From: Lachnospiraceae bacterium
GTDB lineage: Bacteria; Bacillota; Clostridia; Lachnospirales; Lachnospiraceae
Direction: 5' to 3'
Assembly (NCBI GenBank): GCA_019423745.1
Contig: JAHZAV010000006.1
Span: 46,127-110,126 of the forward strand
DNA length: 64,000 nt
Shown here piece after piece: positions 52,891 to 62,914 of the stretch. The notes beneath the pieces are model-generated. The model saw only the letters and a list, made by a program, of their open reading frames with translations, did not search any database and was not told the DNA's origin. The number at the start of each line of letters is the position of its first letter. Position 1 is the first letter of the stretch. The position numbers were made by a program, and so were the translations under genes.

Positions 52891-55812
52891 TTAAAATTTT
52901 GTCACACAGTCAAACATCTTTTTGTTTTCTTCTATCTTATCTTCACCGCCGATCACGCAAATCTGATCTGCAGCCAGCATCGCTTTCACAACTGTCGCCA
53001 ATGCCCTGATATTCTCCTGCCCGGCATCCAATACTTCCGCCCTTTCTTTACGAATCATCTCCTCGCTGACATGATTCATATAAAGATTCATAGAGCGGTC
53101 TCCTTTTGATGCCGGCGTCATCGGCTGATCCAGATTACTGATCGTTCCAATAATATATTTATTCATATCCCGGTCACTGACTGTAAAGTTTTCAAGATAT
53201 TCTACTACACCTTCATAAACATCCATCGTACGTTTTAAATTCGGATCTCTGTAAGACACCATATATCCTTCTCCAATACGGTTAAAATTGCTCATACAGC
53301 CGTATGCCCCACCTTTAACCCGGACATTCTGCCACAGATAATCATAACTTAAAATCACCTTCAAAATCTGCAGTGCTCCGGTATAAGTTGCACCGTTATC
53401 AATGAAATTGCCGGTACGCGCCACATATTGAACTTTAGATGCGGTTTTAAATCCTTCATTTTTCTTTTCGCAATGGATGATGCAGGCCACCTCTTCTCCA
53501 CTTCCTATCGGCAGTTTCGCCACAAGTTGTTTCGTCAGGCTTTCCATATCTTCCAGGCCATCTCTTTCCGCCGTGTAGCTGATCATCATATGATCTGCAC
53601 AGAAAATCTGTTTTGCCAAACTTTGAAGTTCTAAAGAAAGTACATCCTTCTTTTCCTCAAAATGCTCCTCAATATCTGCCACCACCTGATAAAACTCAAT
53701 ACCATTTGTCATGTCTTTGAATTTTGCAGATGGAGATGCATAAGACAATGCCCGAAGCGCAGCAGTCGTGTGTCCGGATGACTGGAACTTCATCAAAAGC
53801 CGTGATTTCAGCATTGCTAAAATTTCACGAATTCTTGCAGTATCATTGAGCTTTGACGCTGTCAGGATTTCACCCATCATAGAAAATGCTACAGGAAGCT
53901 GACTATAGAGTGCTTTTGCCTTGATTTCAAAAGTTGCCTTAAATTCTTTTTCCTTAATATGAGTCACATCATTATAAAGCTCAAGCGAAGTACCTATTCC
54001 TCCGGTATGCATGTTGATTTCATTAAACAATTGCCCGTATTCATAGTTCTCTGTATCAATAATCCCCAATACCGACTGAAGGATTCCTACATAAGGCAGT
54101 TTCTCCTCAGGTATCCCGGATAAATCAAACATCAGATCTACATATCCTATGCCATTCGTATCAATCTCATGAAATACTACTGGAATCTTTCCAAACTTCA
54201 TTTCTTCATTTCGCACAGGTTCAATTTCTCTGGAAATATCACTGATCTTCAAAACCGGTATTTTCTGAATATCTTCTTCTCTGTCCGGAACAGACTGATA
54301 TTCTTCCAAGGCTTTCGTTTTTTCCACAAAGGCTTCTTGCTCCGCCTCTGTCAGGCTGTTTTTATATACCTGAAGTCTTTCATCCAGCTCACGGTCCATA
54401 CGGGCTGTTCGCCCTTTTTCTGGTTTTACGGTTACAATTGCACCATGGGTATTTTCCAGTAAATATTTTTGGATTAACTCTTCAAAATAGCGACTCTGTA
54501 CCTGCTTTTTCAAAAACTCGAAAGTATCCAATGCCTCAATGTGCATAAATGGCTCATTTTCATCATAGAGCCAGCTGTCCATCATTTGCAGGCCATACAT
54601 AAGCCCTTTTGGATAACTTCCAAAATCCGCTTCTCTGTACCGGAATTCATGATAATTAATCCCTGCCTCCAATGCCGTTTTATCTATGCCGTTTTTTACA
54701 ATCCCCAGTAATACATCCTCAATTGTCTGAACAAACGCTTCTTTCTGCTCGGGCTCTGCATTCTTGGCAATTACAGAAAAAATAGGCTGGTAAATCCCAT
54801 TATCATAAGAACCAATAATATCCTTTCCGATTCCTGCATCTGTCAGAGCCTTTTTCAAAGGAGCACCAGGCGCTGACAAAAGTGCATAGTCTAAAATCTG
54901 AAATGCCAGATAAAGTTCTTTATCCAAGCTTGTTCCAATTACCTTATTATAAGAAAGATACGTATTTTCTTTTTCCGGCTCTTCACTTGCAATTGAGTAA
55001 GGAATTTCTTTTTCCACCATTTTTTCAAATGGCTTTTGCAGATGAATTTCCGAATCTACTGCTGCCACATCATACTGACTTAAATACTCCTCATCCAGCC
55101 AGTTTAATTTTTCTTCCATATCCATGTCACCATACAGATAAATATAACTGTTGGATGGATGGTAGTATGTCCTATGAAAGTCAAGGAACTGCTCATAGGT
55201 AAGATTGGGAATCACTTCCGGATCTCCGCCAGATTCATTCGCATAAGTGGTATCCGGAAAAAGTGTGTTCAATACAACCCGGTCCAATACACCTTCCGGT
55301 GAAGAAAATGCTCCCTTCATTTCATTATAAACAACACCATTGTAGGCAAGCTTATCTTCCTTTGCCTCCAGTTTATAACTCCAGCCTTCCTGCCGGAATA
55401 TTTCTTCGTGTTTATAAATATTAGGATACAGCACGGCATCCATATAAACATGCATTAAATTCTGAAAATCCTTGTCGTTGCAGCTTGCCACAGGATATAC
55501 CGTCTTATCAGGATACGTCATTGCATTAAGGAAGGTATTAAGAGAACCTTTTACAAGTTCTACAAATGGATCCTTAGCCGGAAAATTCTTTGATCCACAT
55601 AAAACAGAATGTTCCATAATATGAGGCACCCCGGTGCTGTCCGATGGCGGCGTCCTAAATCCAATACTGAATACCTTATTATTATCATCATTTTCTACAA
55701 GAAGAACTCTCGCCCCACTTTTTTTATGTTTCAGAAGATAACCTGTGGATTTTATTCCCGTCAAATCTTCTTTTCGGAGCAGTTCATAAGCTTTACAATT
55801 TTCTGTTTTCAT
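52891..55812 (-). CDS. Insulinase-family (M16C) metallopeptidase
   Basis: 973 aa, the length of single-chain M16C enzymes such as presequence protease. The inverted zinc motif HIMEH is near residue 64 and the third ligand Glu is in VVYNEMKGAFSSPEGV near 157. Four roughly 230-residue domains are expected. A C-terminal Arg/Tyr region (RVKGGAYGCMSNF) binds substrate. It likely degrades peptides in the cytoplasm. It has no signal peptide. Confidence 0.92.
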   Translation of the reverse strand: MKTENCKAYELLRKEDLTGIKSTGYLLKHKKSGARVLLVENDDNNKVFSIGFRTPPSDSTGVPHIMEHSVLCGSKNFPAKDPFVELVKGSLNTFLNAMTYPDKTVYPVASCNDKDFQNLMHVYMDAVLYPNIYKHEEIFRQEGWSYKLEAKEDKLAYNGVVYNEMKGAFSSPEGVLDRVVLNTLFPDTTYANESGGDPEVIPNLTYEQFLDFHRTYYHPSNSYIYLYGDMDMEEKLNWLDEEYLSQYDVAAVDSEIHLQKPFEKMVEKEIPYSIASEEPEKENTYLSYNKVIGTSLDKELYLAFQILDYALLSAPGAPLKKALTDAGIGKDIIGSYDNGIYQPIFSVIAKNAEPEQKEAFVQTIEDVLLGIVKNGIDKTALEAGINYHEFRYREADFGSYPKGLMYGLQMMDSWLYDENEPFMHIEALDTFEFLKKQVQSRYFEELIQKYLLENTHGAIVTVKPEKGRTARMDRELDERLQVYKNSLTEAEQEAFVEKTKALEEYQSVPDREEDIQKIPVLKISDISREIEPVRNEEMKFGKIPVVFHEIDTNGIGYVDLMFDLSGIPEEKLPYVGILQSVLGIIDTENYEYGQLFNEINMHTGGIGTSLELYNDVTHIKEKEFKATFEIKAKALYSQLPVAFSMMGEILTASKLNDTARIREILAMLKSRLLMKFQSSGHTTAALRALSYASPSAKFKDMTNGIEFYQVVADIEEHFEEKKDVLSLELQSLAKQIFCADHMMISYTAERDGLEDMESLTKQLVAKLPIGSGEEVACIIHCEKKNEGFKTASKVQYVARTGNFIDNGATYTGALQILKVILSYDYLWQNVRVKGGAYGCMSNFNRIGEGYMVSYRDPNLKRTMDVYEGVVEYLENFTVSDRDMNKYIIGTISNLDQPMTPASKGDRSMNLYMNHVSEEMIRKERAEVLDAGQENIRALATVVKAMLAADQICVIGGEDKIEENKKMFDCVTKF

Positions 55813-55960
55813 ACTTTAATTCTCCATTTTCTATCATTCGCTGACGCTACTGTTCAGCATTATATTATAACAGTTTTCCCCTAAATAAGAAAGATAATCT
55901 AGCATCTTTCGTTCCACGTTTTCTCCAAAAATTATTTTGCTTCTCACCGATATCGGCCTG

Positions 55961-55969
55961 TGTTATACT
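55961..55969 (+). promoter_or_regulatory. Extended -10 element before the GNAT gene
   Basis: TGTTATACT (TGN followed by TATACT) 50 bases before the start; the -35 is weak. Confidence 0.45.
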
Positions 55970-56019
55970 AAAATAGAATACTGATATATTGGTAAGTGTT
56001 TCAGTAAGGGGGATTTTTT

Positions 56020-56547
56020 ATGATAGCATTCCGGCATTCTGCTGCTGAAGATGTAGACGCAATGGATCAAATTGTAACAGATGCTGTCTGCCTTCTTGGC
56101 AGACAAGGCATTGACCAATGGCAGAAAGGATATCCCAACCGGGAGCTTCTGGTTTCAGACATTGAACATGGCATCGGATATGTTCTTACAGATGATGATA
56201 AAGTAGTCGCCCTATGTGCCGTTACTTTTACAGAAGAACCATCCTATTTGCACATTTCCAACGGAAAGTGGCTCACAGGGAATGCCTCATCTTACGCTAC
56301 CATTCACCGCATGGCTGTAGATGCTACGCTTCGCGGAAAAGGGTATGCTTCCCACCTGTTTTCTGCTGTAGAAAAGATGGCCGCAGAAAAAGGGATAAAC
56401 AGCATCCGCATCGACACACATGAACAAAATCATTCCATGCAAAGGGCTTTAGAAAAATCTGGTTTTATTCAATGCGGTAATATTACTCTCTATGGAGGAC
56501 CTGAAAACGGAGATCCTAGAATTGCCTATGAAAAATTATGCAAATAG
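56020..56547 (+). CDS. GNAT family N-acetyltransferase
   Basis: 175 aa. Acetyl-CoA motif A is MAVDATLRGKGYASHLF near residue 105, followed by IDTHEQNHSMQRALEKSGF (motif B). Substrate unknown. GGGGG precedes the ATG. Single gene ending at a bidirectional terminator. Confidence 0.87.
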   Translation: MIAFRHSAAEDVDAMDQIVTDAVCLLGRQGIDQWQKGYPNRELLVSDIEHGIGYVLTDDDKVVALCAVTFTEEPSYLHISNGKWLTGNASSYATIHRMAVDATLRGKGYASHLFSAVEKMAAEKGINSIRIDTHEQNHSMQRALEKSGFIQCGNITLYGGPENGDPRIAYEKLCK

Positions 56548-56611
56548 AACTGCGTCTGTCAATTATATTATTTGTTAACACCTGTTACTTTGAAATGAAC
56601 AACAGCAAAAA

Positions 56612-56646
56612 GAACCTTCAGCCCGCTCTACACAAGCTGAAGGTTC
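56612..56646. terminator. Bidirectional terminator between GNAT and chorismate mutase
   Basis: Perfect arms GAACCTTCAGC and GCTGAAGGTTC with a 13-base loop, A5 on one side and T5 on the other. Confidence 0.82.
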
Positions 56647-56650
56647 CTTT

Positions 56651-57211
56651 TTATTTGATACCTGCAATATGAAAATTGTCTGCTTCTTTTCCAATCTGAC
56701 ATAGGAGTCTTCTCATCTTCTCTTCCTTCAGATTCCCATCCAGTGTTATATTAACCTTCTGTACTCCTTCTTCTGTCTTTAAAGAAACTTCACTGATTTC
56801 CACACGATTTAATTTGGCCATATTAATATACAAGTTTAAATCACTGGTTGCTTTTGGACAGGTAAAATGAATCTCTACCTGTGCATGAGGTATTGTCTCA
56901 TCTATTCCGGCTTCCTTCTCAGCTTCGTTCAAGACACTATCCTGCATTCCTTTTAGGATTCCGTATTGACATCTTCTGCTGACACTCATCAAATGTCTCA
57001 GAAATGCTACATATTCAGCATAAATTTCCTGATCCACATCACCGGCCCTCTTCTCAATAATGGCCAGCTCTCTTTCCAGCACAAAAACGTCGCCTCCTGT
57101 TTGAGCCTTTACCTGTGCCACATTCTTTGCACATTCCATTCTCTTTAAAAACAAAGGCTTCATCTGTGTATCCACAGCATCGATTTCCACACGTATTTCT
57201 TCCAACGTCAT
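56651..57211 (-). CDS. Chorismate mutase with C-terminal ACT-like domain
   Basis: 186 aa from the ATG at 57211 (MTLEEIRVEIDAVD); AGGAG is eight bases upstream and an earlier GTG adds three residues. Residues 1-90 are an AroQ-type mutase with the active-site Arg, Arg and Lys pattern (EEIRVEID, LKRMECA, VKAQTG). The remainder, with no prephenate dehydratase domain, looks like an ACT-like regulatory domain. It makes prephenate, the TyrA substrate. It lies 35 bases after the FAD oxidoreductase gene on the same strand. Confidence 0.83.
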   Translation of the reverse strand: MTLEEIRVEIDAVDTQMKPLFLKRMECAKNVAQVKAQTGGDVFVLERELAIIEKRAGDVDQEIYAEYVAFLRHLMSVSRRCQYGILKGMQDSVLNEAEKEAGIDETIPHAQVEIHFTCPKATSDLNLYINMAKLNRVEISEVSLKTEEGVQKVNITLDGNLKEEKMRRLLCQIGKEADNFHIAGIK

Positions 57212-57246
57212 TTCGATCACTCCTTTTTCAAACCTGACTCCATAAA

Positions 57247-58509
57247 CTATAACAGTGCTCCCTGTCTGGTCAGCTCTTTTCTTATCTGCTCAACGTCTGC
57301 GCTGCCGGAAAGGGCCTGCACTGCTGCTGCTACTCCTGCGCCATGTCCGGTAGCAAAACAAGTGCCCATCACACGCACTGCAGCGAAAGCAGCCTCATCT
57401 GCTGAAATCATTCTGCCTGCAGCATAAAGATTTTCAATCGTCTCACACTGAAGAGCTCCAAGAGGAATGTCAAACCAGCTTCCTTGCTCCACATCAATAT
57501 AGGTTGCCATTTTATTTGCATCCTTATGAATTTCCGGCTTCCAGCCTCCTCTTGCCACTCCGTCCGCACATTTCTTTCTGGAAAGTACATCATCTGCTGT
57601 CAGAACCTTTCGACCTTTGATTCGGCGTGTCTCCCGGAACCCAATAGAAGGTCCAATCACAGATAATTCGCATTTTTCCATTCCCGGCAAATATTTTTTC
57701 AATGCTTTTACATAGGAAAGAACTTGTTTTCTTGTGTCCATCTCCATAGCAGTCATTTCCCTGCAATCCAACGATTTGGGCATTACGCTTGGAAGAAGAA
57801 CAGCTACCTGGTCAGATCCTTCTCTTTTCAGGATAAAGCCCTTCTCTTTTGATAAATTAGGCATTCCTTCTTCTTTTGCTTTTATGACAGCTTTTTCTAC
57901 AGCTGCCGGAGAAAGATCACAGGAAGTATCTACCCCGCTTAGCCTGAATGGCAAAGTAGCTGCCTGAACTGTACCGTCTTTTCCTCCCCAGATTGTTGGA
58001 GCTCCTGCCAGATGTGCCAATGCCGCATCCCCTGTCGCATCCACAAATGTTTTAGCCTCTATAGAAAAGCTTCCTTCGTCATCTATGCAGTTCAATACAG
58101 TGAGGCTTCCTTCCTGTACTTTTGCACCAATCAGCCTAGTATGGAAAAGGCTGGTTACCCCTGCTTTTTCCAATACATTATCCATTGCACACTTCAAATA
58201 TTCTGGATGGAAATTAATATTCTTATTTCCTGTTGCAGAAATAATATAATTTACTGAAGTGGGTTCTAAATTCTCCATCTCATGAACAATCATCTCTCCA
58301 ACTCCAGCTACAGCTTTAACAGGATCTCCCCCACATGTATAGAATCCACAAAAAGCTGCCACTCCTGAATGGGTAGCTTCGCCACCCGGATAAGGACTCC
58401 GCTCAATCAGTACCGTCTTTGCACCTGCAAGCGCCGCCCCTACCGCTGCTGCAGTTCCTGCTGTTCCGCCTCCTACTACAGCGACATCAAACTGATATAC
58501 TCTTTCCAC
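57247..58509 (-). CDS. FAD-dependent oxidoreductase
   Basis: 420 aa. It has an FAD-binding DVAVVGGGTAGTAAAVGAA at residue 8, a second dinucleotide motif VDATGDAALAHLAG near 160 and a C-terminal NLYAAGRMISADEAAFAAVR. It belongs to the FAD-dependent oxidoreductase superfamily (PF12831-like). The substrate is unknown; the neighbouring SLC13 permease and LysR gene suggest a carboxylate. The start is GTG with GGAG nine bases upstream. Confidence 0.83.
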   Translation of the reverse strand: MERVYQFDVAVVGGGTAGTAAAVGAALAGAKTVLIERSPYPGGEATHSGVAAFCGFYTCGGDPVKAVAGVGEMIVHEMENLEPTSVNYIISATGNKNINFHPEYLKCAMDNVLEKAGVTSLFHTRLIGAKVQEGSLTVLNCIDDEGSFSIEAKTFVDATGDAALAHLAGAPTIWGGKDGTVQAATLPFRLSGVDTSCDLSPAAVEKAVIKAKEEGMPNLSKEKGFILKREGSDQVAVLLPSVMPKSLDCREMTAMEMDTRKQVLSYVKALKKYLPGMEKCELSVIGPSIGFRETRRIKGRKVLTADDVLSRKKCADGVARGGWKPEIHKDANKMATYIDVEQGSWFDIPLGALQCETIENLYAAGRMISADEAAFAAVRVMGTCFATGHGAGVAAAVQALSGSADVEQIRKELTRQGALL

Positions 58510-58547
58510 TGATTATGTCTCCTTTTCTTTTTTATTTATCGTTTAAA

Positions 58548-58587
58548 ACAGCGGCAAAGCGGATTTTCACCCTCTTATGCCGCTGTC
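58548..58587 (-). terminator. Hairpin between the permease and FAD oxidoreductase genes
   Basis: Arms ACAGCGGCA and TGCCGCTGT with a loop of about 22 bases. On the minus strand the stem is followed by TTTTA. A terminator or partial attenuator between the two genes. Confidence 0.55.
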
Positions 58588-58651
58588 AGATAAATTCAGC
58601 TTATATTTATTTGCCTTTTTCTCCTTTAAATTAAGAGAACATTTTTTCATT

Positions 58652-60112
58652 TTAAATAAACAGCGATCCCAGAGGGTATGCAATAAAGCTCAATACAAGA
58701 ATACCTGCCACTGCAAAGATACCTCCCCAGATGAACATAGATTTTGTATCTGTCCACCCGGATCCAATAGCAACAGTATTTACTGTACTCTGTCCAGCTG
58801 GTGTCATATTACAAATTGCTGCTGCAAATCCTACCATGCACACTACAACTCCTACATTAACACTTCCCTCCGGAAGAGCAGTAAGAACAGACAAGGCAAC
58901 TGCACTTACTACTGTAGTAGTAACAATGTTGGATGAGAAATTGGTCTCCACAATTGCCCAAGTCATAAAGAATAAAATCAATCCAATCACCGGCAGATTT
59001 CCAGTGAGAGGTTCCAGAGCTCCTGTTAACCATGCACTGATCCCCACATCTTCATTCGTCAGACAGGTTCCAAGCTGTGTTGCAGCTGCTGTCATCAAAA
59101 CACTGCCCCAGAGTACACCCTTACTTGCAGTTTCCTTGAAATTCATAATACTCTCGCCGTCTACACGAATTACAAACAGCAAAATACATCCAAGAAGTGG
59201 TGGCATTGCAGTTGACCATCCATTAACAGTCTCATAGAACTGCGGCCATACACCTTTTACAAGGCTAGGTGCAACCCACAGAAGTACAGTAAGAAGCATA
59301 ACACCAAGAATTACTTTCTCCTTGAAATCTGCTGCCGGTACTGTTCCTCTAAGGCTCATTGCTTTGTCCGGTTTAATTGTGTCTGCATCATCCGGACGAT
59401 AAATAAACTTAAAGATCAAAATCAAAATAACAATCAGGATAATTCCTGTTGGAATTCCCATAGCCATGTACTGAAATTGATTTACATCATTTCCGGTTGC
59501 TGCTGTATAATATCCGATTGCCATAGTCGGCCATACATGTCCAATCGCAGTCATACCGGAAGAAAGGCTGATACAAAATGCTGTTCCCATCATCAGCACA
59601 TTCGCAACCTTGCTTCCCTTTTGCAGTCCAAGCACCTGGAAAATATCTTCCAAGAAAGGCATAAATGCCACAAACAGTACAGAAGGTGAAATAAACAAGC
59701 CCATAAAGGTTACTGCTGCAAACAAGAAACAGATAAAATACCACGGTCCCTTTCTTGCAATTCTGTTGGTAATAAAATAGATGGTACAACGCCGTACAAA
59801 ATTTGTTTTAGAAAGCGGATATACCAGCATAAATGTAAACAATAGAAATGCAACTGTTGTATTTCCGAAAGCTCCCGAAAAAGTTCCCGAAAATCCAAAA
59901 ATCGGGATAAGTCCCAGGGCCAAAAGTGTAATCATACTAGGCCAGTCAATAGAAATTCCGATCCACATAATCAGTGAGCCAAAAAATACACCAAGTACCG
60001 CCCACGCATCTCTGGACAGCCCGGCCATTTCCGGCATAAATCGCGAACCAATAATGACAACAAGCGCCAGGACTAAGAAAACATTTGCTTTCAAGTTCTT
60101 TTTGTTCTGCAT
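58652..60112 (-). CDS. SLC13/DASS family permease
   Basis: 486 aa, about 12 membrane segments. It resembles the divalent anion:Na+ symporters: SPSVLFVAFMPFLEDIF in the first half, ETNFSSNIVTTTVVSA near residue 388 and NMTPAGQSTVNTVAIGSGW near 438 as the two SNT-like substrate/Na+ regions. It probably imports a di- or tricarboxylate. Divergent from a LysR gene and upstream of the FAD oxidoreductase gene. Confidence 0.85.
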   Translation of the reverse strand: MQNKKNLKANVFLVLALVVIIGSRFMPEMAGLSRDAWAVLGVFFGSLIMWIGISIDWPSMITLLALGLIPIFGFSGTFSGAFGNTTVAFLLFTFMLVYPLSKTNFVRRCTIYFITNRIARKGPWYFICFLFAAVTFMGLFISPSVLFVAFMPFLEDIFQVLGLQKGSKVANVLMMGTAFCISLSSGMTAIGHVWPTMAIGYYTAATGNDVNQFQYMAMGIPTGIILIVILILIFKFIYRPDDADTIKPDKAMSLRGTVPAADFKEKVILGVMLLTVLLWVAPSLVKGVWPQFYETVNGWSTAMPPLLGCILLFVIRVDGESIMNFKETASKGVLWGSVLMTAAATQLGTCLTNEDVGISAWLTGALEPLTGNLPVIGLILFFMTWAIVETNFSSNIVTTTVVSAVALSVLTALPEGSVNVGVVVCMVGFAAAICNMTPAGQSTVNTVAIGSGWTDTKSMFIWGGIFAVAGILVLSFIAYPLGSLFI

Positions 60113-60150
60113 AATCTTTCTCCTCTCATTCCTTTTACGCGTTACTCCTT

Positions 60151-60170
60151 TGAAGCGTTAAATCGCTTCA
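60151..60170. promoter_or_regulatory. LysR-type operator candidate
   Basis: Perfect dyad TGAAGCG - TTAAAT - CGCTTCA, containing the T-N11-A pattern of LysR boxes. It lies between the divergent permease and LysR genes. Confidence 0.6.
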
Positions 60171-60270
60171 TGTTTAATATAATATAGATATTGCCATTTG
60201 TAAAATATTCATATATTATAACATTGATAGGAAAAAACTATACCACAAAAAGTAAAAGGAGAACTCTCAT

Positions 60271-61176
60271 ATGCAGCTTCAACAAATGCGATATGTTCTT
60301 GCAGCAGCTGAAAAAGGAAATTTTTCATCCGCCGCAAAAAGTCTTTTCATTGCACAGCCCTCTCTTTCACAACAAATTGCAAATCTTGAAAAGGAACTGG
60401 GAATTCCACTTTTTATCCGTCACTCCAAATCTGTCACTTTAACCGATGCCGGAGAACAGTTTGTACGTCAGGCAAGACGCATTCTTAACCAGGTGGACCA
60501 GCTTTCTGACAGTATGAAAAAATATACCCTCTTACAAAGCGGAACTTTACGTATTGGTATGCTCTGGATTGCGGGATATTTAAATCTGTCCAACGCAATT
60601 ACAGACTATCACAAATTTCACCCCCATATTTCCTACCATTTGGAGGTCGAAGGAAGCAATACCCTATTGAAAATGCTAACGGAAAGAGAAATTGACGCTG
60701 CCTTTGTTATTAGTTCCGACGAGTATCTTAAAGAAAAGGATTTCTATTATCGCAAACTACTGGATGATCAGTATATGGTAATTCTCTCTTCTAAAAATCC
60801 ATTGGCCTCCAGAGCTTACCTCGATATAGATGATTTGAAGGGAGAGAATATTATTATGCCGTCCAAAGCTTCAACCTTTCGCCAGAATATTGATCAACTT
60901 TTTGCTCTAAATAATGTGACTCCCCGCATTCTGTGTGAAACAAGCCAGTCTGATCTTGTCATACAACTGGCCACCCAAGGGCTTGCCATCGGTTTTTCTT
61001 CCTCTTCCATCGCCCAAAAACTTAAGAATTCCAAATGTACCATTTTGCCTTTAAAACCCCGTATCTCCCGCCCGGTCTACTACGTAACATTAAAGGAGCT
61101 TCTGGACTATCCGACCATCAGCTCCTTTACCTCATTTGTAGAAAGCTACACTTTTGAAAAACCTGCAGCTCAATAA
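60271..61176 (+). CDS. LysR family transcriptional regulator
   Basis: 301 aa. The N-terminal winged HTH (MQLQQMRYVLAAAEKGNFSSAAKSL) is followed by a periplasmic-binding-like effector domain from about residue 90. It very likely controls the divergent permease/FAD oxidoreductase genes through the dyad at 60151. AGGAG lies nine bases before the ATG. Confidence 0.92.
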   Translation: MQLQQMRYVLAAAEKGNFSSAAKSLFIAQPSLSQQIANLEKELGIPLFIRHSKSVTLTDAGEQFVRQARRILNQVDQLSDSMKKYTLLQSGTLRIGMLWIAGYLNLSNAITDYHKFHPHISYHLEVEGSNTLLKMLTEREIDAAFVISSDEYLKEKDFYYRKLLDDQYMVILSSKNPLASRAYLDIDDLKGENIIMPSKASTFRQNIDQLFALNNVTPRILCETSQSDLVIQLATQGLAIGFSSSSIAQKLKNSKCTILPLKPRISRPVYYVTLKELLDYPTISSFTSFVESYTFEKPAAQ

Positions 61177-61180
61177 ATTT

Positions 61181-62800
61181 TTATGCAGCTTCTTTTCCGA
61201 ATACTTTTCTAAGCGTAAGAAGCACTGCAATCATCAACACAATTCCTACTGGAAGGGCAATCCATGCTGTCTGTACAAAACCTGCAATAATGTATACTAC
61301 AAAGGAAACAGCTGCAACCGTAATTGCATAAGGAAGCTGTGTCGTTACATGGTTTACATGATTGCACTGTGCCCCTGCTGATGACATAATCGTTGTATCT
61401 GAAATTGGAGAACAATGATCTCCGCATACAGCTCCTGCCATACATGCAGAAATAGAAATAATCATCATTGTTTCATTCTGTCCCTGGAAAACAGAAACAA
61501 CAATCGGAATCAGGATTCCGAAAGTTCCCCATGATGTACCTGTTGCAAAAGCAAGTCCACATCCTACCAGGAAAATAATTGCCGGCAGCAGGTTCATAAA
61601 TCCTGAAGCACTGGACTTTACAAGTTCTGATACAAACACATCTGCTCCAAGACTGTCTGTCATTGCTTTAAGAGTCCATGCAAGAGTCAGAATCAGAATG
61701 GCTGGTACCATAGCTTTAAATCCTTCTGGAATACAAGCCATACATTCATTAAATTTAATTGTCCGCCGAACTACAAACAGAATTACTGTTACAACAAACG
61801 CAAAGAAACTTCCCAGTACCAATCCTACAGATGCATCGCTCTGTGAAAAGGAAGTGACGAAATCTGTTCCTGAGAAGAAACCGCCTGTATAAATCATACC
61901 AATAACACAGAATACAATTAATAAAATGATAGGAAGTACCAAGTCAATCACTTTCCCTTTCCCTTCTACAATTTCTTTTTCTGCATCTGCATACGGTCTG
62001 TCAGGAGTGGTGTAGATATCTCCCTTAATAGCGTTATCTTCATGGAGACGCATCGGGCCATAATCCAATTTCAGCACAATCAAAGTGAACATCATAACAA
62101 TTGTAAGCAATGCATAGAAATTATATGGAATTGCTCTCATAAAAATTGAAAAACCGTCTTCCCCTTCTACAAAGCCTGTAACCGCTGCCGCCCAGGAAGA
62201 AATCGGGGCAATAATACATACTGGAGCTGCGGTAGCATCAATCAAATAAGCCAGTTTCGCACGGGATATATTATGCTTATCTGTCACGGGACGCATAACA
62301 CTTCCCACTGTCAGACAGTTGAAATAGTCATCAATAAAGATAAGAATTCCCAGAAGAACCGTTGCACACTGTGCACCTGCCCTGGATTTGATATGCTTTT
62401 GTGCCCACTGACCGAAAGCTGCTGATCCTCCGACTTTATTCATCATACAAACCATAATTCCCAGAATTACCAGGAATACAAGAATCCCCACATTATAGCT
62501 GTCTGATAAAACAGAAATGATTCCTCCCTGGAATACATGAGTAACAGTTCCTTCAAAACCAAATCCGGAATAGAATACTCCCCCAATCAAAATTCCAATA
62601 AACAGGGAACTATAAACCTCTTTTGTAATCAGCGCAAGTACAATTGCCACAAGTGGCGGAATCAGTGACCAGAATGTTGCGTACATAGCTGGTACATACT
62701 CCTCTGCTTCTTCTGCAGCAAATGCCAGCATCGGACAACATGCGGTCAGCAGCATCACTGTAGAAATCAGCCAGAGAACTTTTTTCTTTGTCTTTCTCAT
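61181..62800 (-). CDS. NhaC-family antiporter homologue, probable lysine transporter
   Basis: 539 aa. A signal-like N terminus (about 30 residues, KKKVLWLISTVMLLTACC) is followed by about 11 membrane segments. Family residues are FIDDYFNCLTVGSVMRPVTD, FATGTSWGTFGI and AVCGDHCSPISDTT. NhaC relatives are annotated as Na+/H+ antiporters, but the leader is a lysine riboswitch. That points to lysine uptake (LysW-type, as proposed in published comparative work on the L box). GGAGAGAGAGG precedes the ATG at 62800. Confidence 0.85.
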   Translation of the reverse strand: MRKTKKKVLWLISTVMLLTACCPMLAFAAEEAEEYVPAMYATFWSLIPPLVAIVLALITKEVYSSLFIGILIGGVFYSGFGFEGTVTHVFQGGIISVLSDSYNVGILVFLVILGIMVCMMNKVGGSAAFGQWAQKHIKSRAGAQCATVLLGILIFIDDYFNCLTVGSVMRPVTDKHNISRAKLAYLIDATAAPVCIIAPISSWAAAVTGFVEGEDGFSIFMRAIPYNFYALLTIVMMFTLIVLKLDYGPMRLHEDNAIKGDIYTTPDRPYADAEKEIVEGKGKVIDLVLPIILLIVFCVIGMIYTGGFFSGTDFVTSFSQSDASVGLVLGSFFAFVVTVILFVVRRTIKFNECMACIPEGFKAMVPAILILTLAWTLKAMTDSLGADVFVSELVKSSASGFMNLLPAIIFLVGCGLAFATGTSWGTFGILIPIVVSVFQGQNETMMIISISACMAGAVCGDHCSPISDTTIMSSAGAQCNHVNHVTTQLPYAITVAAVSFVVYIIAGFVQTAWIALPVGIVLMIAVLLTLRKVFGKEAA

Positions 62801-62831
62801 AGAAATTTCCTCTCTCTCCTTTTGTATAAAT

Positions 62832-62871
62832 AAAAAGCTATGAATAACGCTGCCTTGAGCGCATTCATAGC
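62832..62871 (-). terminator. Lysine riboswitch terminator
   Basis: On the minus strand GCTATGAATGCGCT pairs with AGCGTTATTCATAGC and is followed by TTTTTA, just before the transporter ribosome site. It is the expression platform for the upstream aptamer. Confidence 0.85.
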
Positions 62872-62914
62872 ATAAACTCTCTTTTAAGAGGGCTGATATG
62901 TACAAATTTCATTC

